A stretch of DNA of 64,000 nt from JAGQOZ01 sp041399205 (GTDB taxonomy: Bacteria; Planctomycetota; Planctomycetia; Pirellulales; Pirellulaceae): positions 124,001 to 188,000 of the forward strand of contig JAWKTK010000003.1 of the NCBI GenBank assembly GCA_041399205.1. Direction: 5' to 3'. Both the position numbers and the translations under genes were made by a program. The notes under the pieces are model-generated. The model worked only from the letters and a program-made list of their open reading frames with translations, was not told where the DNA came from and did not search any database. Positions 14,851 through 24,360 of this stretch are shown here, in pieces. How positions within the stretch are numbered: position 1 is the stretch's first letter; each line of letters begins with the position of its first letter.

Positions 14851-17800
14851 GTGCTGGAATATCGTCGTGAACTGGATCTAGATCCCGGCCAGACGGAAGA
14901 ACCTTGGACTTGGGTGCGAACGCACGGGCAAGGTCGAGTCTTCTATACGGCGTGGGGCCATGATCAGCGAACTTGGGAACATCCTGGGTTTCAGAATTTA
15001 GTAGAACGAGGTATCCGTTGGGCGTGCGGACAAGATCCTTCGTTGGTTCCGGCGTTTGTCGATACCAGCCGCTTTGACATACCACGGATGACGACCGTTT
15101 CCAAAGACGTCAAGCCGTTCGAATATGAAGACGTGGGTCCCAAAATTCCCAATTACACTCCGGGAGCTCGTTGGGGCGAACAGGGCGAACCGCAAACGCT
15201 GATGCAGAAGCCGCTGCCGCCCGAGGAAGCGATCAAGCATTACGCCACGCCGCAAGATTTTGAAATGCAGTTGTTTGCCAGCGAAGCCAACTTTGACGGC
15301 AAGCCCATCGCCATGACGTGGGACGAAAAAGGCCGCTTGTGGATCTGCGAAACAGTCGATTATCCGAACGAATTGCAGCCGGAAACGGGCCGAGACCACA
15401 TTCGGATTTGTGAAGACACCGATGGCGATCACGTCGCTGACAAATTCACGCTGTTCGCTGAAGGCCTGAGCATTCCCACCGCCATCACTCCGTACAAAGG
15501 AGGCGTGATTGTCCAAAACGGTGTCGAAACGCTGTTCCTAAAAGACACAGACGGAGATGACAAGGCGGACGTTCGCAAAGTACTCATCTCGAATTGGGCA
15601 CTCGGTGACACCCATGGCGGTGTCAGCAACTTCCAGTACGGTTTGGACAACTGGATCTGGGCCATGCAAGGCTACAACAACAGTGCGCCGGTCATCAACG
15701 GCCAGGAGCAGCAGTCCTTCCGCATGGGCTTTTTTCGGTTCAAGCTCAGTGACGCCGATCCGCCCGAAGTGACCGAAATTGAATTCATTCGTTCTACCAA
15801 TAACAACACTTGGGGCCTGGGCATCAGCGAAGAAGGGATCATTTTCGGTTCCACCGCCAATCACAACCCGAGCGTTTACATGCCGATTCCCAACCGGTAT
15901 TACGAAGCCGTACGAGGTTGGGCGCCGCAACAATTGGGCACGATTGCCGACAGCCATTTGTTCAAACCAATTACGGAAAAGGTGCGCCAAGTGGATCAAT
16001 TCGGAGGTTACACGGCCGGCGCGGGACATGCGTTGTATACCGCCAGAACCTATCCGTCCACGTGGTGGAACCGCACAGCGTTTGTCTGTGGTCCCACAGG
16101 CCATTTGGTTGGCACCTTCGTCATCAGCAAAGACGGCGCGGACTTCACTTCGACCAGTCCGTGCAATTTAGTTGCCGCCGACGATGAATGGGCCGCGCCG
16201 ATCATGGCGGAAGTAGGCCCGGACGGCAACGTTTGGGTTCTGGATTGGTACAACTACATTGTGCAACACAACCCAACGCCGCAAGGCTTTCAGACCGGCA
16301 AGGGAAATGCCTATGAGTCGGATTTGCGAGACAAAAAGCATGGTCGCATTTACCGAGTGGTCTACAAGGCAGGCGACGAAGTGGAGGTTCATTCGCTGGC
16401 GGAAGCTTCCATTGGAGAATTGGTCCAAACGCTGACGCATCCCACGATGCTGTGGCGCAAACAAGCTCAACGACTGCTGGTCGAAAAAGCTGATTCGTCT
16501 GCTGTTCCTGGCCTGATCGAATTGGTCAAGGACAATTCTCAGGACGCCATTGGTTTGAATGTCGGCGCCATTCACGCATTGTGGACGTTGCACGGCTTGG
16601 GCGAATTGAACGATCCTTCGAATGAAGCGTTCAAAGCAGCCGTTGAAGCACTGATGCATCCATCGGCCGGAGTGCGTCGTAACGCCGTCGCCGTATTGCC
16701 AGCCGCCAACGAATCAACAGCTGCGATGGTTGCTGCCAACGTTCTAGCCGATAACGATCCGCAAGTGCAATTGGCCGCCGTCTTGGCGTTGGCCGACATG
16801 CCCGAAGCAGACGACGCCGGTCAAAAAGTGGCAGGCCTCGCTGGTCAAGCCCAGTCGATGAACGACCGCTGGCTAGGCGACGCCGTGACTGCCGCTGGTG
16901 CCAAGCACGCAGTGTCGTTCTTAGCAGGCTTGGCGGAAACCAAAGGCGAACCAAACAATCGCGCATTGGAAGCGGCCAGCGTCGTGGCCGAACATATTGC
17001 TCGAGGCAAACCCGATGCGCAGCAATTAGAAAAGTTGCTCGATTCGCTGGCTACGGCCAACGGCAAAGTGGCAACGGCCGTGATCAACGGTGTGACTGAA
17101 GGTTGGCCTACCAGTTACCAGCCTGAATTGACGGACAAACTGGAAGATTCGCTCTTAGTGGCTCTGAAGAATTCGGACGCCGATTCCAAGGCCCACGTGA
17201 TTCGACTCGCGTCGCTACTGGGAAGTCGTAAGTTGGAAGAATACGCTGCGGAGATCTCCAAGGAACTGCTGGCCACCGCCGCTGATGAAGAGGCGGCAGT
17301 GAACGCTCGAGTGGCTGCGGCTTCGCAAATGATCAGCCTGCAAGCGGGCAGCGACGACGTGGTGGACGAACTGCTTTCGCTGGTTACGCCCAACGCCGTG
17401 CCGGAATTTTCGACCGGTGTGATGAACGCGTTGCGCAGCAGCAAGGCACCGGGCATGGGCAAATTGCTGGCGGATAATGCGGCCTTGGGAACTCCTTCGA
17501 TGCGAGAAACCGCGATCAGCGTCTTGTTGACTCGGCCAGAAGCTACGGCCGCTTTGCTGGACGCTATCCAAGCCGGTGACTTGTCGCTGGGTGACGTCAA
17601 GCTGGACCAGAAACAGTTGCTCAGCAATTATCCGGACGAAGCGATTCGTCAGCGAGCTCAAGAGGTGTTGGCTGCGGGCGGACAATTGCCGAACGCCGAT
17701 CGCCAGAAGGTTTTGGATGAATTGATGCCTGTCACGCATTTGACGGGCGATGCAACGGCGGGCAAAGAAATCTTTAAGAAGCATTGTGCGAAATGTCATA

Positions 17801-18726
17801 AGCACAGTGGCGAAGGCGAGAACATTGGCCCCGAACTAACCGGCATGGCAGTCCATCCCAAAGAGGAACTGTTGATGCACATTATTGATCCCAGCCGCAG
17901 TGTCGAAGGAAACTTTCGAATTTATTCGGCGGTGTTGACCAATGGGCGAGTGATCAGTGGGATGCTGGCGGGCGAAAGTCGGACTTCGGTGGAATTAATT
18001 GATGCCGAAGCCAAGCGTCACCCAATTCCTCGATCTGATTTAGAAGAACTGACCGCATCCAAAAAGTCGCTGATGCCGGAAGGTTTTGAAAAGCAGATGA
18101 CCAAGGACGAATTGTCCAACTTGCTGGAATTCCTGACGGCCAAAGGAAAATACGTCCCGTTGGATCTGCGAAAAGTGGCGTCCGTGGTCAGCACGACGGG
18201 AATGTTTTCTGGCGGGCGGAATCGCCAAGAACGCATGGTCTTTGCCGACTGGAGCCCCAAAACGTTTGAAGGTGTGCCGTTCCAGCTGATTGATCCGCAA
18301 GGTGATACGGTGCCCAACATGCTGTTGCTGTACGGTCCCAACGGCACCAATCCGCCTCGGATGCCCAAAGAGGTTTCACTACCGGTCAACGCTCCGGCCA
18401 AGGCTATTCATATGCTGAGCGGCGTGAGTGGCTGGGGTTCGCCGTACGGACAGAAGGGGAGCGTGTCGGTGATCGTGCGAATTACGTACGACGATGGTTC
18501 GCAAGAAGAACACGAACTGCAAAACGGTGTTCACTTTGCGGACTATATCACTCGCGTAGACGTGCCGGAATCGAAGTTCGCGTTTGACTTACGAGGCCGT
18601 CAGATTCGGTATTTGGTGGTCGAACCGAAAGAGACCAAAGTAATTCGGCAAATCGATCTGGTGAAAGGGCCGGACAATACCGCTCCGATGGTCATGGCCA
18701 TCACGGTGGAAACGCCCGACGCCTAG
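14851..18726 (+). CDS. PVC-type membrane-bound dehydrogenase / HEAT / cytochrome c protein
   Basis: A 1291-residue reading frame whose true N-terminus is the ThuA part upstream; GTG 14851 is only the first in-frame start. Order: the end of ThuA (to ~residue 60); a beta-propeller 'membrane-bound dehydrogenase' domain with Asp-rich calcium-like loops (CEDTDGDHVADKF, LKDTDGDDKADVR); HEAT-type repeats in an Ala-rich region (~520-950); a c-type cytochrome domain with CAKCH near residue 985 and NIGPELTG; and a C-terminal beta-rich domain resembling galactose- or NPCBM-type modules. Such proteins are assigned to periplasmic sugar oxidation by inference. A strong terminator follows at 18758. Confidence 0.85.
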   Translation: MLEYRRELDLDPGQTEEPWTWVRTHGQGRVFYTAWGHDQRTWEHPGFQNLVERGIRWACGQDPSLVPAFVDTSRFDIPRMTTVSKDVKPFEYEDVGPKIPNYTPGARWGEQGEPQTLMQKPLPPEEAIKHYATPQDFEMQLFASEANFDGKPIAMTWDEKGRLWICETVDYPNELQPETGRDHIRICEDTDGDHVADKFTLFAEGLSIPTAITPYKGGVIVQNGVETLFLKDTDGDDKADVRKVLISNWALGDTHGGVSNFQYGLDNWIWAMQGYNNSAPVINGQEQQSFRMGFFRFKLSDADPPEVTEIEFIRSTNNNTWGLGISEEGIIFGSTANHNPSVYMPIPNRYYEAVRGWAPQQLGTIADSHLFKPITEKVRQVDQFGGYTAGAGHALYTARTYPSTWWNRTAFVCGPTGHLVGTFVISKDGADFTSTSPCNLVAADDEWAAPIMAEVGPDGNVWVLDWYNYIVQHNPTPQGFQTGKGNAYESDLRDKKHGRIYRVVYKAGDEVEVHSLAEASIGELVQTLTHPTMLWRKQAQRLLVEKADSSAVPGLIELVKDNSQDAIGLNVGAIHALWTLHGLGELNDPSNEAFKAAVEALMHPSAGVRRNAVAVLPAANESTAAMVAANVLADNDPQVQLAAVLALADMPEADDAGQKVAGLAGQAQSMNDRWLGDAVTAAGAKHAVSFLAGLAETKGEPNNRALEAASVVAEHIARGKPDAQQLEKLLDSLATANGKVATAVINGVTEGWPTSYQPELTDKLEDSLLVALKNSDADSKAHVIRLASLLGSRKLEEYAAEISKELLATAADEEAAVNARVAAASQMISLQAGSDDVVDELLSLVTPNAVPEFSTGVMNALRSSKAPGMGKLLADNAALGTPSMRETAISVLLTRPEATAALLDAIQAGDLSLGDVKLDQKQLLSNYPDEAIRQRAQEVLAAGGQLPNADRQKVLDELMPVTHLTGDATAGKEIFKKHCAKCHKHSGEGENIGPELTGMAVHPKEELLMHIIDPSRSVEGNFRIYSAVLTNGRVISGMLAGESRTSVELIDAEAKRHPIPRSDLEELTASKKSLMPEGFEKQMTKDELSNLLEFLTAKGKYVPLDLRKVASVVSTTGMFSGGRNRQERMVFADWSPKTFEGVPFQLIDPQGDTVPNMLLLYGPNGTNPPRMPKEVSLPVNAPAKAIHMLSGVSGWGSPYGQKGSVSVIVRITYDDGSQEEHELQNGVHFADYITRVDVPESKFAFDLRGRQIRYLVVEPKETKVIRQIDLVKGPDNTAPMVMAITVETPDA

Positions 18727-18757
18727 GTTCGATGCGTTCGAAGGAAGGTTGCGACAT

Positions 18758-18794
18758 AAAAAAAGGCTCCGCTGGTTTGGCGGAGCCTTTTTTG
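18758..18794. terminator. Bidirectional rho-independent terminator
   Basis: A-run, stem ggctccgc / gcggagcc, 7-base loop, then T-run; symmetrical, so it can end both the dehydrogenase gene (+) and the convergent TPR gene (-). Confidence 0.9.
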
Positions 18795-18847
18795 TTTGGT
18801 GTGCAACGTCAACGGTTGGTTTCATGACCGTGCTACGAACCGGCCAA

Positions 18848-20548
18848 TTAGTACCCGACTACATAACCGCCGGACACGACACCTGGCGAACCATGCAGAC
18901 GTTGTTTGGCGATGTCCAAGTATCCTTGGGCCTGTTGGTTCTTGGGATCCAGTCGAACGACGGCGCTAAAATCTTCGATGGCCAATTCGTAGCGTCCCAT
19001 GTTGGTCAACGCTAAGCCTCGATTTAGCAACGCGTTGACAAACTCCGGATACGCTCGCAACGCCTGCGTGTACGCTCGAATCGCATCTGCTTGTTTGCCT
19101 TGCTTGGCATAGGTCAGGCCCAGCCAGAAGGCGGCGCGAGGTTCGCTGGCAAAGGGATTCTGCGACCACGAAGTAGCGTTTTCAAAGTCGCTCACGGCAA
19201 GTTCATATTTGCCTTGATGGAAAAAAATGATTCCTCGTCGCAAGCTTGCTTCGGACAGGTAGCTTCGCGTTTGCGTCTTCTTGGTTTCCGCTAAGCATGT
19301 GGTGAAGTCTTGAACGGCTTCGTCCAGTTGACCCAGCATGCGTTTCGCGACCGCTCGATTGAAATACGCTGCAGCGGCATCGGTGGATTCTGGATCCAAC
19401 GCCAGCAGTCGATCACTTTCGGCAATGGACTGACTGTAGTATCCGTGGCCAGCTGGGCCAAATTCGTCACCCAGCTTCTTCAACACGTCCGCTCGTAATC
19501 GAACCATATTAATCGGCCGAATTTCCAGCGGATCTTGTTCGTCCCACGGCTTGGTCTTGGCTTCGATTGCCTTTCCGGCCAGATAGTCGTCCAGCGACCG
19601 CAAAGCCGCTTCAAAATCGGCCACAATCTTGTCTGTATCGCCGTCCGTATTCCTACCTTCAACTTCGCCCCGTCCGGCATAGGCTTTGGCCAATTCGGCA
19701 CTGGCGTCGGAATCTTTGCCCAGCAAGGTCACCGCTTTGGTCAAGTCTTCAATGGCCAAGTCCATTTGGCTAAGCTGAACCAACACGCGACCTCGCATCA
19801 AAAACGCGTCGCCGTAGTTGGGATCAATTTCAATGGCCTTGTGCAATGACTTAGTTGATTCGACTAGCGGTGCTGAAGGGTCTGAGCCTGTCGGCGAAAA
19901 AACGGCTGCCAGCAACTTCGCTTTACCCATATGGTAATGGGCCGAAGCACTTTGCGGATCGGCGGAGATAGCCTGTTCAAAGTTTTCAATGGCGTCGGCA
20001 AACTGATTGGTGTCCAATGCGATGTTGCCCAGTTCGATGGTGGCGTTGGTCACCAAGTCAGGCGAATCCTGCAAGGCCATTGGACTGGACGTGCGTACCA
20101 GCTCAAAATACTGCATTGCCATGTTCACGTTGTCCGCCAACTTGTATGCTCGGCCAAACTGAAACATCATGTCAGCTTGGTATTCTTGCGCTAGTTTCTG
20201 AACTTCTACACTGTTCTGAGAAGCCAATTGCGAAAGCGCACCTTGGGCTTCTTGCAGCTTTTCCAAAGCGGTCGTTGCATCTTCTTGATCCAACGCGGAC
20301 TTGGCGGATGCCAGCGCTTGTTGGACTGTCTGTTCGACCGCTTCTAACGATGGTCCTTCCTCCAGGCCGCCTAAGCCACCACCCAGATCCGTCGTCCCGA
20401 GGCTATCATCGCCGAAACCGCCCAGATCGGAATCGAAGTTATCGTCGCCGAAGGCGCCTTGCGCGTGGACAGAGGTGTTGGGCGAAAAGAACACTAGTGG
20501 AAAAGTCAGCACAAACGGCCAAACGAAAATCTGGTGACGAATCATCAT
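18848..20548 (-). CDS. Secreted TPR-repeat protein
   Basis: A 566-residue protein with a signal peptide (hydrophobic residues ~8-28, ending VHAQG). A low-complexity Gly/Asp stretch of about 40 residues follows, then an Ala/Gln-rich helical segment. From ~residue 170 there are at least seven tetratricopeptide repeats, for example IENFEQAISADPQSASAHYH, AIEDLTKAVTLL and AIRAYTQALRAYPEFVNALL. TPRs mediate protein contacts; no catalytic domain is seen. The C-terminus ends in a short Gly/Val/Tyr tail. It probably acts in the periplasm. Confidence 0.82.
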   Translation of the reverse strand: MMIRHQIFVWPFVLTFPLVFFSPNTSVHAQGAFGDDNFDSDLGGFGDDSLGTTDLGGGLGGLEEGPSLEAVEQTVQQALASAKSALDQEDATTALEKLQEAQGALSQLASQNSVEVQKLAQEYQADMMFQFGRAYKLADNVNMAMQYFELVRTSSPMALQDSPDLVTNATIELGNIALDTNQFADAIENFEQAISADPQSASAHYHMGKAKLLAAVFSPTGSDPSAPLVESTKSLHKAIEIDPNYGDAFLMRGRVLVQLSQMDLAIEDLTKAVTLLGKDSDASAELAKAYAGRGEVEGRNTDGDTDKIVADFEAALRSLDDYLAGKAIEAKTKPWDEQDPLEIRPINMVRLRADVLKKLGDEFGPAGHGYYSQSIAESDRLLALDPESTDAAAAYFNRAVAKRMLGQLDEAVQDFTTCLAETKKTQTRSYLSEASLRRGIIFFHQGKYELAVSDFENATSWSQNPFASEPRAAFWLGLTYAKQGKQADAIRAYTQALRAYPEFVNALLNRGLALTNMGRYELAIEDFSAVVRLDPKNQQAQGYLDIAKQRLHGSPGVVSGGYVVGY

Positions 20549-20772
20549 TCGAGTCCCCGGAGTCTTTATACCGCACGCAGTCGAATTTGATGCTTGTGCC
20601 TAAACAATTATGACAACAGCTTCAAAACAGCCGCGAGACCTATCACAAAACTTTAAAAGGTTCTCGAATTATAGGTCACTGATTAGATCAAGCCGACAAA
20701 GTTGCTGGGGATAGCGTGTACGCTGGGCAAATCCAAAAGAGAAACAACCACCAGAACGGTGTAAAGAAAAAA

Positions 20773-20846
20773 TGGCTCGGGCACTAGGATTTGAACCTAG
20801 ACTAACGGAACCAAAATCCGTGGTGCTGCCATTACACTATGCCCGA
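20773..20846 (-). tRNA. tRNA-Gln (anticodon UUG)
   Basis: On the minus strand: 7-bp acceptor stem TCGGGCA/TGCCCGA, D arm, anticodon stem ACGGA/TCCGT with loop TTTTGGT giving anticodon TTG, T arm CTAGG-TTCAAAT-CCTAG, discriminator G and an encoded CCA at 20773-20775. It lies between rex and the TPR gene. Confidence 0.93.
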
Positions 20847-20931
20847 ACGCAATACCCGGCGAACCGGAACGACCTATGTTATCGGCAAGAGACATAATTG
20901 GGCAATCCCGGTTCGTGATTCCGGCGGGAAA

Positions 20932-21600
20932 TTATTCCTTCGCCGTTCGATTTACTACGGCAAAGGACAATTGTTCCAATTCGATGGCCAAATCGACCGC
21001 CACCAAGCGAACGGTATCGGGCAGGGAAATCGTGACGGGCGCAAAGTTCATAATCCCTTCGACACCCGCTTCCACCAAGTCGTCCGCCACGGCTTGAGCG
21101 GCGGGTCCGGGCACCGCGACAATGCCCAGCTTCAGATGCATTTGGCGAGCGACCGTTTTCAAATCCGAAATATGAAAAATCGGTATACCGTTAATATTCT
21201 TGGAAACTTTGTTTTGATCTTCATCAAACGCGGCCACCAAACGGAAGCCTTGCGTGCTGAAGCCCCTGTAACCCAAGAGTGCTCGGCCTAAGTTACCCAC
21301 GCCAACCAGCCCAATCGGCCAATCTCGATCCGTTCCCAAGATCCGGCGGATAGCCGTGACCAATTCTTCACATTTGTATCCGATGCCCGGATAGCCAAAT
21401 TGCCCAAAATAGGCCAAATCTTTGCGAACTTGCGCGTCAGTAAAGCCTAGCAATTTCCCCAGTTGAGTAGAACTGGTGGTTTCATGCCCATCGCGGAGTA
21501 AATGCTGCAATTCGCGAAGGTACAGGCTCAAGCGATTCACCACCGCTTGTGGCACCGAATCGCTGGTTTTGCCGGAATTTGAGTTAGCACCGTCGCTCAT
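20932..21600 (-). CDS. rex: Redox-sensing transcriptional repressor Rex
   Basis: A 222-residue protein matching Rex. The N-terminal winged helix (~residues 17-85) contains TSSTQLGKLLGFTDAQVRKD and FGYPGIGYKCEELV. The Rossmann domain has GLVGVGNLGRALLGY (~96-110) for NADH binding. The C-terminal domain-swap region contains GVEGIMNFAPVTI. Rex represses fermentative and respiratory genes when the NADH/NAD+ ratio is low. No clear Rex operator is recognised in this window. It lies just upstream of tRNA-Gln on the same strand. Confidence 0.95.
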   Translation of the reverse strand: MSDGANSNSGKTSDSVPQAVVNRLSLYLRELQHLLRDGHETTSSTQLGKLLGFTDAQVRKDLAYFGQFGYPGIGYKCEELVTAIRRILGTDRDWPIGLVGVGNLGRALLGYRGFSTQGFRLVAAFDEDQNKVSKNINGIPIFHISDLKTVARQMHLKLGIVAVPGPAAQAVADDLVEAGVEGIMNFAPVTISLPDTVRLVAVDLAIELEQLSFAVVNRTAKE

Positions 21601-21717
21601 TTAGAAAACCTCGATAGATTCAGGCCCATGCCACAGCCTAAAACTCTAAGCACTCTAACGACTTAGGGCAAGTTCTTTTGTTTCCATTCGACAGCCCGGC
21701 GGTTGGCAATAGCGAGT

Positions 21718-22134
21718 TTAGGGGTGTGAAATCAGTCGCACGGAAACGGTGCCCGTATCTGAATCGTACGTCCAACCGAATTGGGGATCGTGTCCTTCGC
21801 TAACCAGACGCGGAATCGTCTGGAGGTAAGGTCCGAACCCGTCGCTTTCGTCATCGGTGGGGTTACCGGCCGCGTCGGTTCGCATTGTCAACGCTTCCAG
21901 CGAAGGAGCGTTTTGGCCCAGATGATCGCAGCGATATTCGTCCAGACGATTTTGCAATTTGACCAGATTGAACTCGATGCCCGCTTGGTTCGCATCCTCG
22001 ATCGCTCGAGCATAGTTGGTCCAGATGGCCACGCCCACAATCGCTGCGACAACGCTGCCCACCGCCATTTCAACCAACCATTGTCCGGATTTTGCGAAGT
22101 AAGACCGCACGAAAACGCCTTTACGGATGGCCAT
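21718..22134 (-). CDS. Pseudopilin-like membrane-anchored protein
   Basis: A 138-residue protein. The N-terminal basic leader (MAIRKGVFVRSYFAKSG) is followed by QWLVEMAVGSVVAAIVGVAIW. That has the layout of a type IV prepilin: Gly at -1, Glu at +5 and a hydrophobic helix, but +1 is Gln rather than Phe. The soluble part contains LEALTMRTDAAGNP and GFGPYLQTIPRLV, resembling GspG/PulG-type pseudopilins, and ends with beta strands (GWTYDSDTGTVSVRL). It could be a minor pseudopilin of a type II secretion system. No other secretion gene is adjacent. Confidence 0.65.
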   Translation of the reverse strand: MAIRKGVFVRSYFAKSGQWLVEMAVGSVVAAIVGVAIWTNYARAIEDANQAGIEFNLVKLQNRLDEYRCDHLGQNAPSLEALTMRTDAAGNPTDDESDGFGPYLQTIPRLVSEGHDPQFGWTYDSDTGTVSVRLISHP

Positions 22135-22526
22135 GGAATGCGAATGAGACCTGCTGGAACCCTAGCTCCTCATGATGCAAGCGTCAATTCGCAAAGAAGC
22201 ACAGCGATCCACAAATACCCCCTGAACCGCCGAGCCTTGCTGTAGCGAAAAGCCTTCACAAAACACCTATTCCGATTGTAGCGTCGAAATAACGCAAAAC
22301 TTGTATCTTGCCCAAGCCTTTACGTGCAAGCAACTTTCCCAGTTTGTCGATCTAACACCACATCAGTCCCAGATTGTGGCCTTTTGGCAACGTGTGGCAA
22401 TTTGTAACGGCCAGCGGTAGCGAGGTTGGAATGAGGGGCGAATTCGTAGTGTTTTGTTTCGCGCGACAAATCCGAGTCGCCAGACCGAGTCCCGGTAAAC
22501 ATTGAGTTGATGAAGGAGAAATTAAG
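22135..22526. other. Divergent intergenic region upstream of the YTV gene
   Basis: About 390 bases with no credible gene. A strong aaggaga ribosome site at ~22512 serves the gene at 22527. No repeats or structured RNA recognised. Confidence 0.5.
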
Positions 22527-24032
22527 ATGAGCAAACGTTTGGGAGTGCCGATGCTTGCGGCCTTCTTGGCTTTTGCCTCGGCCCAACTCGCTGCGGCTGC
22601 CTATTGTGGCGCTGCAGGAGGTTGTGGATGTGGCAACGGCGGAGGAGCTGTACTAGGTGACGGCGTGGTAACAGATGGCATGGGTGCTGTAGTTTCCGAT
22701 GGCGGCGCCGCAGGCGGTGCGGGAGCAGGTGGCGGTAGCTATACCATCATGACAACTCGGCAACGAGTGGTTTATGAACCGCAGACATTCACTGCCTACC
22801 GCAATGAATATTCTACGGTATATGAAGACAAGACCGTGACATCAACCAGTTACCAACGAGAAACACATTACCGTGATGTAACGTACACGGTTCGTCGCCC
22901 GGTTTGGGAAACGCGAACCAAGACGGTTAACTACACGGTAAACGTTCCCGTTTGGGAAGATCGTTCGCGAACGATCAACTACACCGTCATGCGACCCGTC
23001 TGGGAAGATCGCCAGAAGACGATCAACTATACGGTAATGAAACCGGTTTACGAACAGCACACCAAGACGATTCCTTACACGGTTCGTCGTCCTGTTTGGG
23101 AAACTCGCAGCAAGACGGTTAACTACACCGTCATGGTACCTGTGACCGAAACCAAGACTCGCACAATCAACTACACGGTTATGCGTCCGGTTACGGAAAC
23201 TCGTACTCGCACTGTTACCACTTACAATCGCCGAGCTGTACCTTACACTCGCGAAGTAACGGTTAACGGTGGTCATTGGGAAACGGTTCAGGAAACGATT
23301 CCTGGCCGAAGCTATACTCGCACAGTTCAATTGCCCGGTTCGTGGAGCTTTGATGCGGCCAGCGGACGCAGCGTTTACTGCCCAGGTGGATGCTGCACGC
23401 AATGCTGCCAATGCCCTGACCGAACGGTTTGCAAGAAGGTTTGGGTTCCCGAATGTCACACAAAGACCATCAACTGTGTGAAATACGTTTGCGAACCCTG
23501 CACTCAGGAAGTCCCTTACACGGTTTGCCGTATGGTTCCTGAATGCAAGACCAAGGTTTGCACCTACAATGTATGCCGCATGGTTCCGGAATGCCGAACC
23601 AAAGAAGTATGCTACAAGGTCTGCAACTGGGTTTGCGAACAGAAGGTTAAGACCTGCAACTACACGACATGCCGCATGGTTCCAGAATGCCGAACCAAAG
23701 TCTGCAACTACCGAGTTTGCAAGATGGTTCCGGAATGCCGAACCAAAGTATGCAACTACAAGGTATGCCGTATGGTTCAGGAATGCCGATCGAAGGAAGT
23801 TTGCTACAAAGTTTGCAACACCGTTTGCGAAACTCGTACCAAGCAAGTTCCTTACACGGTCTGCAAGCCAGTATGTGTAACCAAGACCATCCAGGTTCCT
23901 CGCTGCGTCTGCACGAAGGTTCCTTACACGGTAACTCGATGCGTTCGCAAGGTTGTTTGCGAGCAAGTTCCGGTAACGGTTTGCTGCCCAGCACCGTGCT
24001 GTGATCCTTGCTGCAATCCTTGCTGCAACTAA
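22527..24032 (+). CDS. YTV-repeat, cysteine-rich secreted surface protein
   Basis: A 501-residue protein with a signal peptide (MSKRLGVPMLAAFLAFASAQ...). A Gly-rich linker (~25-70) leads to at least seven tandem 16-residue repeats (~110-235) of the type YTVRRPVWETRTKTVN, the YTV domain known from Rhodopirellula. A short Gly/Ser spacer contains CCTQCCQCPDRTVC. Then come about eight further 16-residue repeats (~310-470) of the type CRMVPECRTKVCNYKV. These align with the first set but carry Cys at three positions. The tail is CCPAPCCDPCCNPCCN. The protein is basic and very Cys-rich in its second half, suggesting a disulfide-linked wall or envelope component. A terminator follows at 24080. Confidence 0.88.
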   Translation: MSKRLGVPMLAAFLAFASAQLAAAAYCGAAGGCGCGNGGGAVLGDGVVTDGMGAVVSDGGAAGGAGAGGGSYTIMTTRQRVVYEPQTFTAYRNEYSTVYEDKTVTSTSYQRETHYRDVTYTVRRPVWETRTKTVNYTVNVPVWEDRSRTINYTVMRPVWEDRQKTINYTVMKPVYEQHTKTIPYTVRRPVWETRSKTVNYTVMVPVTETKTRTINYTVMRPVTETRTRTVTTYNRRAVPYTREVTVNGGHWETVQETIPGRSYTRTVQLPGSWSFDAASGRSVYCPGGCCTQCCQCPDRTVCKKVWVPECHTKTINCVKYVCEPCTQEVPYTVCRMVPECKTKVCTYNVCRMVPECRTKEVCYKVCNWVCEQKVKTCNYTTCRMVPECRTKVCNYRVCKMVPECRTKVCNYKVCRMVQECRSKEVCYKVCNTVCETRTKQVPYTVCKPVCVTKTIQVPRCVCTKVPYTVTRCVRKVVCEQVPVTVCCPAPCCDPCCNPCCN

Positions 24033-24079
24033 CGATCAACCAAAGTTACCGGTCAAGGCGATTTTGGTCTGCGACTCGA

Positions 24080-24115
24080 AGCGACTCGGCATCATCAGCC
24101 GGGTCGCTTTTTTTT
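24080..24115 (+). terminator. Rho-independent terminator of the YTV gene
   Basis: Stem agcgactcggc / gccgggtcgct (one G-T pair), 7-base loop, followed by eight T residues, 48 bases after the stop codon. Confidence 0.85.
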
Positions 24116-24360
24116 GTGGTTTGCCAGGCATGTTCTCCAATCCTTTGGGCCGAAGATTTGCGCACAGATCCCTGGCAACCCAATCCTAAACACTGGTCGA
24201 GGAAATCAGCAACGCGGAGGCGCAAAGTGCGCAGAGAAAAATCAGGCAACTCTGCGACCTCAGCGCCTCTGCGTTTCAATCTTTTTTTGATGGTTTTGGG
24301 CTGGGTGATGATTGTGGATGGCACCAAGCCAAACTGCTAACTCTGTGTTGCTCTCACGGA

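Noticed and set aside
22842..23966. 374-codon minus-strand frame opposite the YTV repeat gene
   Set aside because: Its repetitiveness simply mirrors the YTV repeats on the other strand; no signal peptide or ribosome site.
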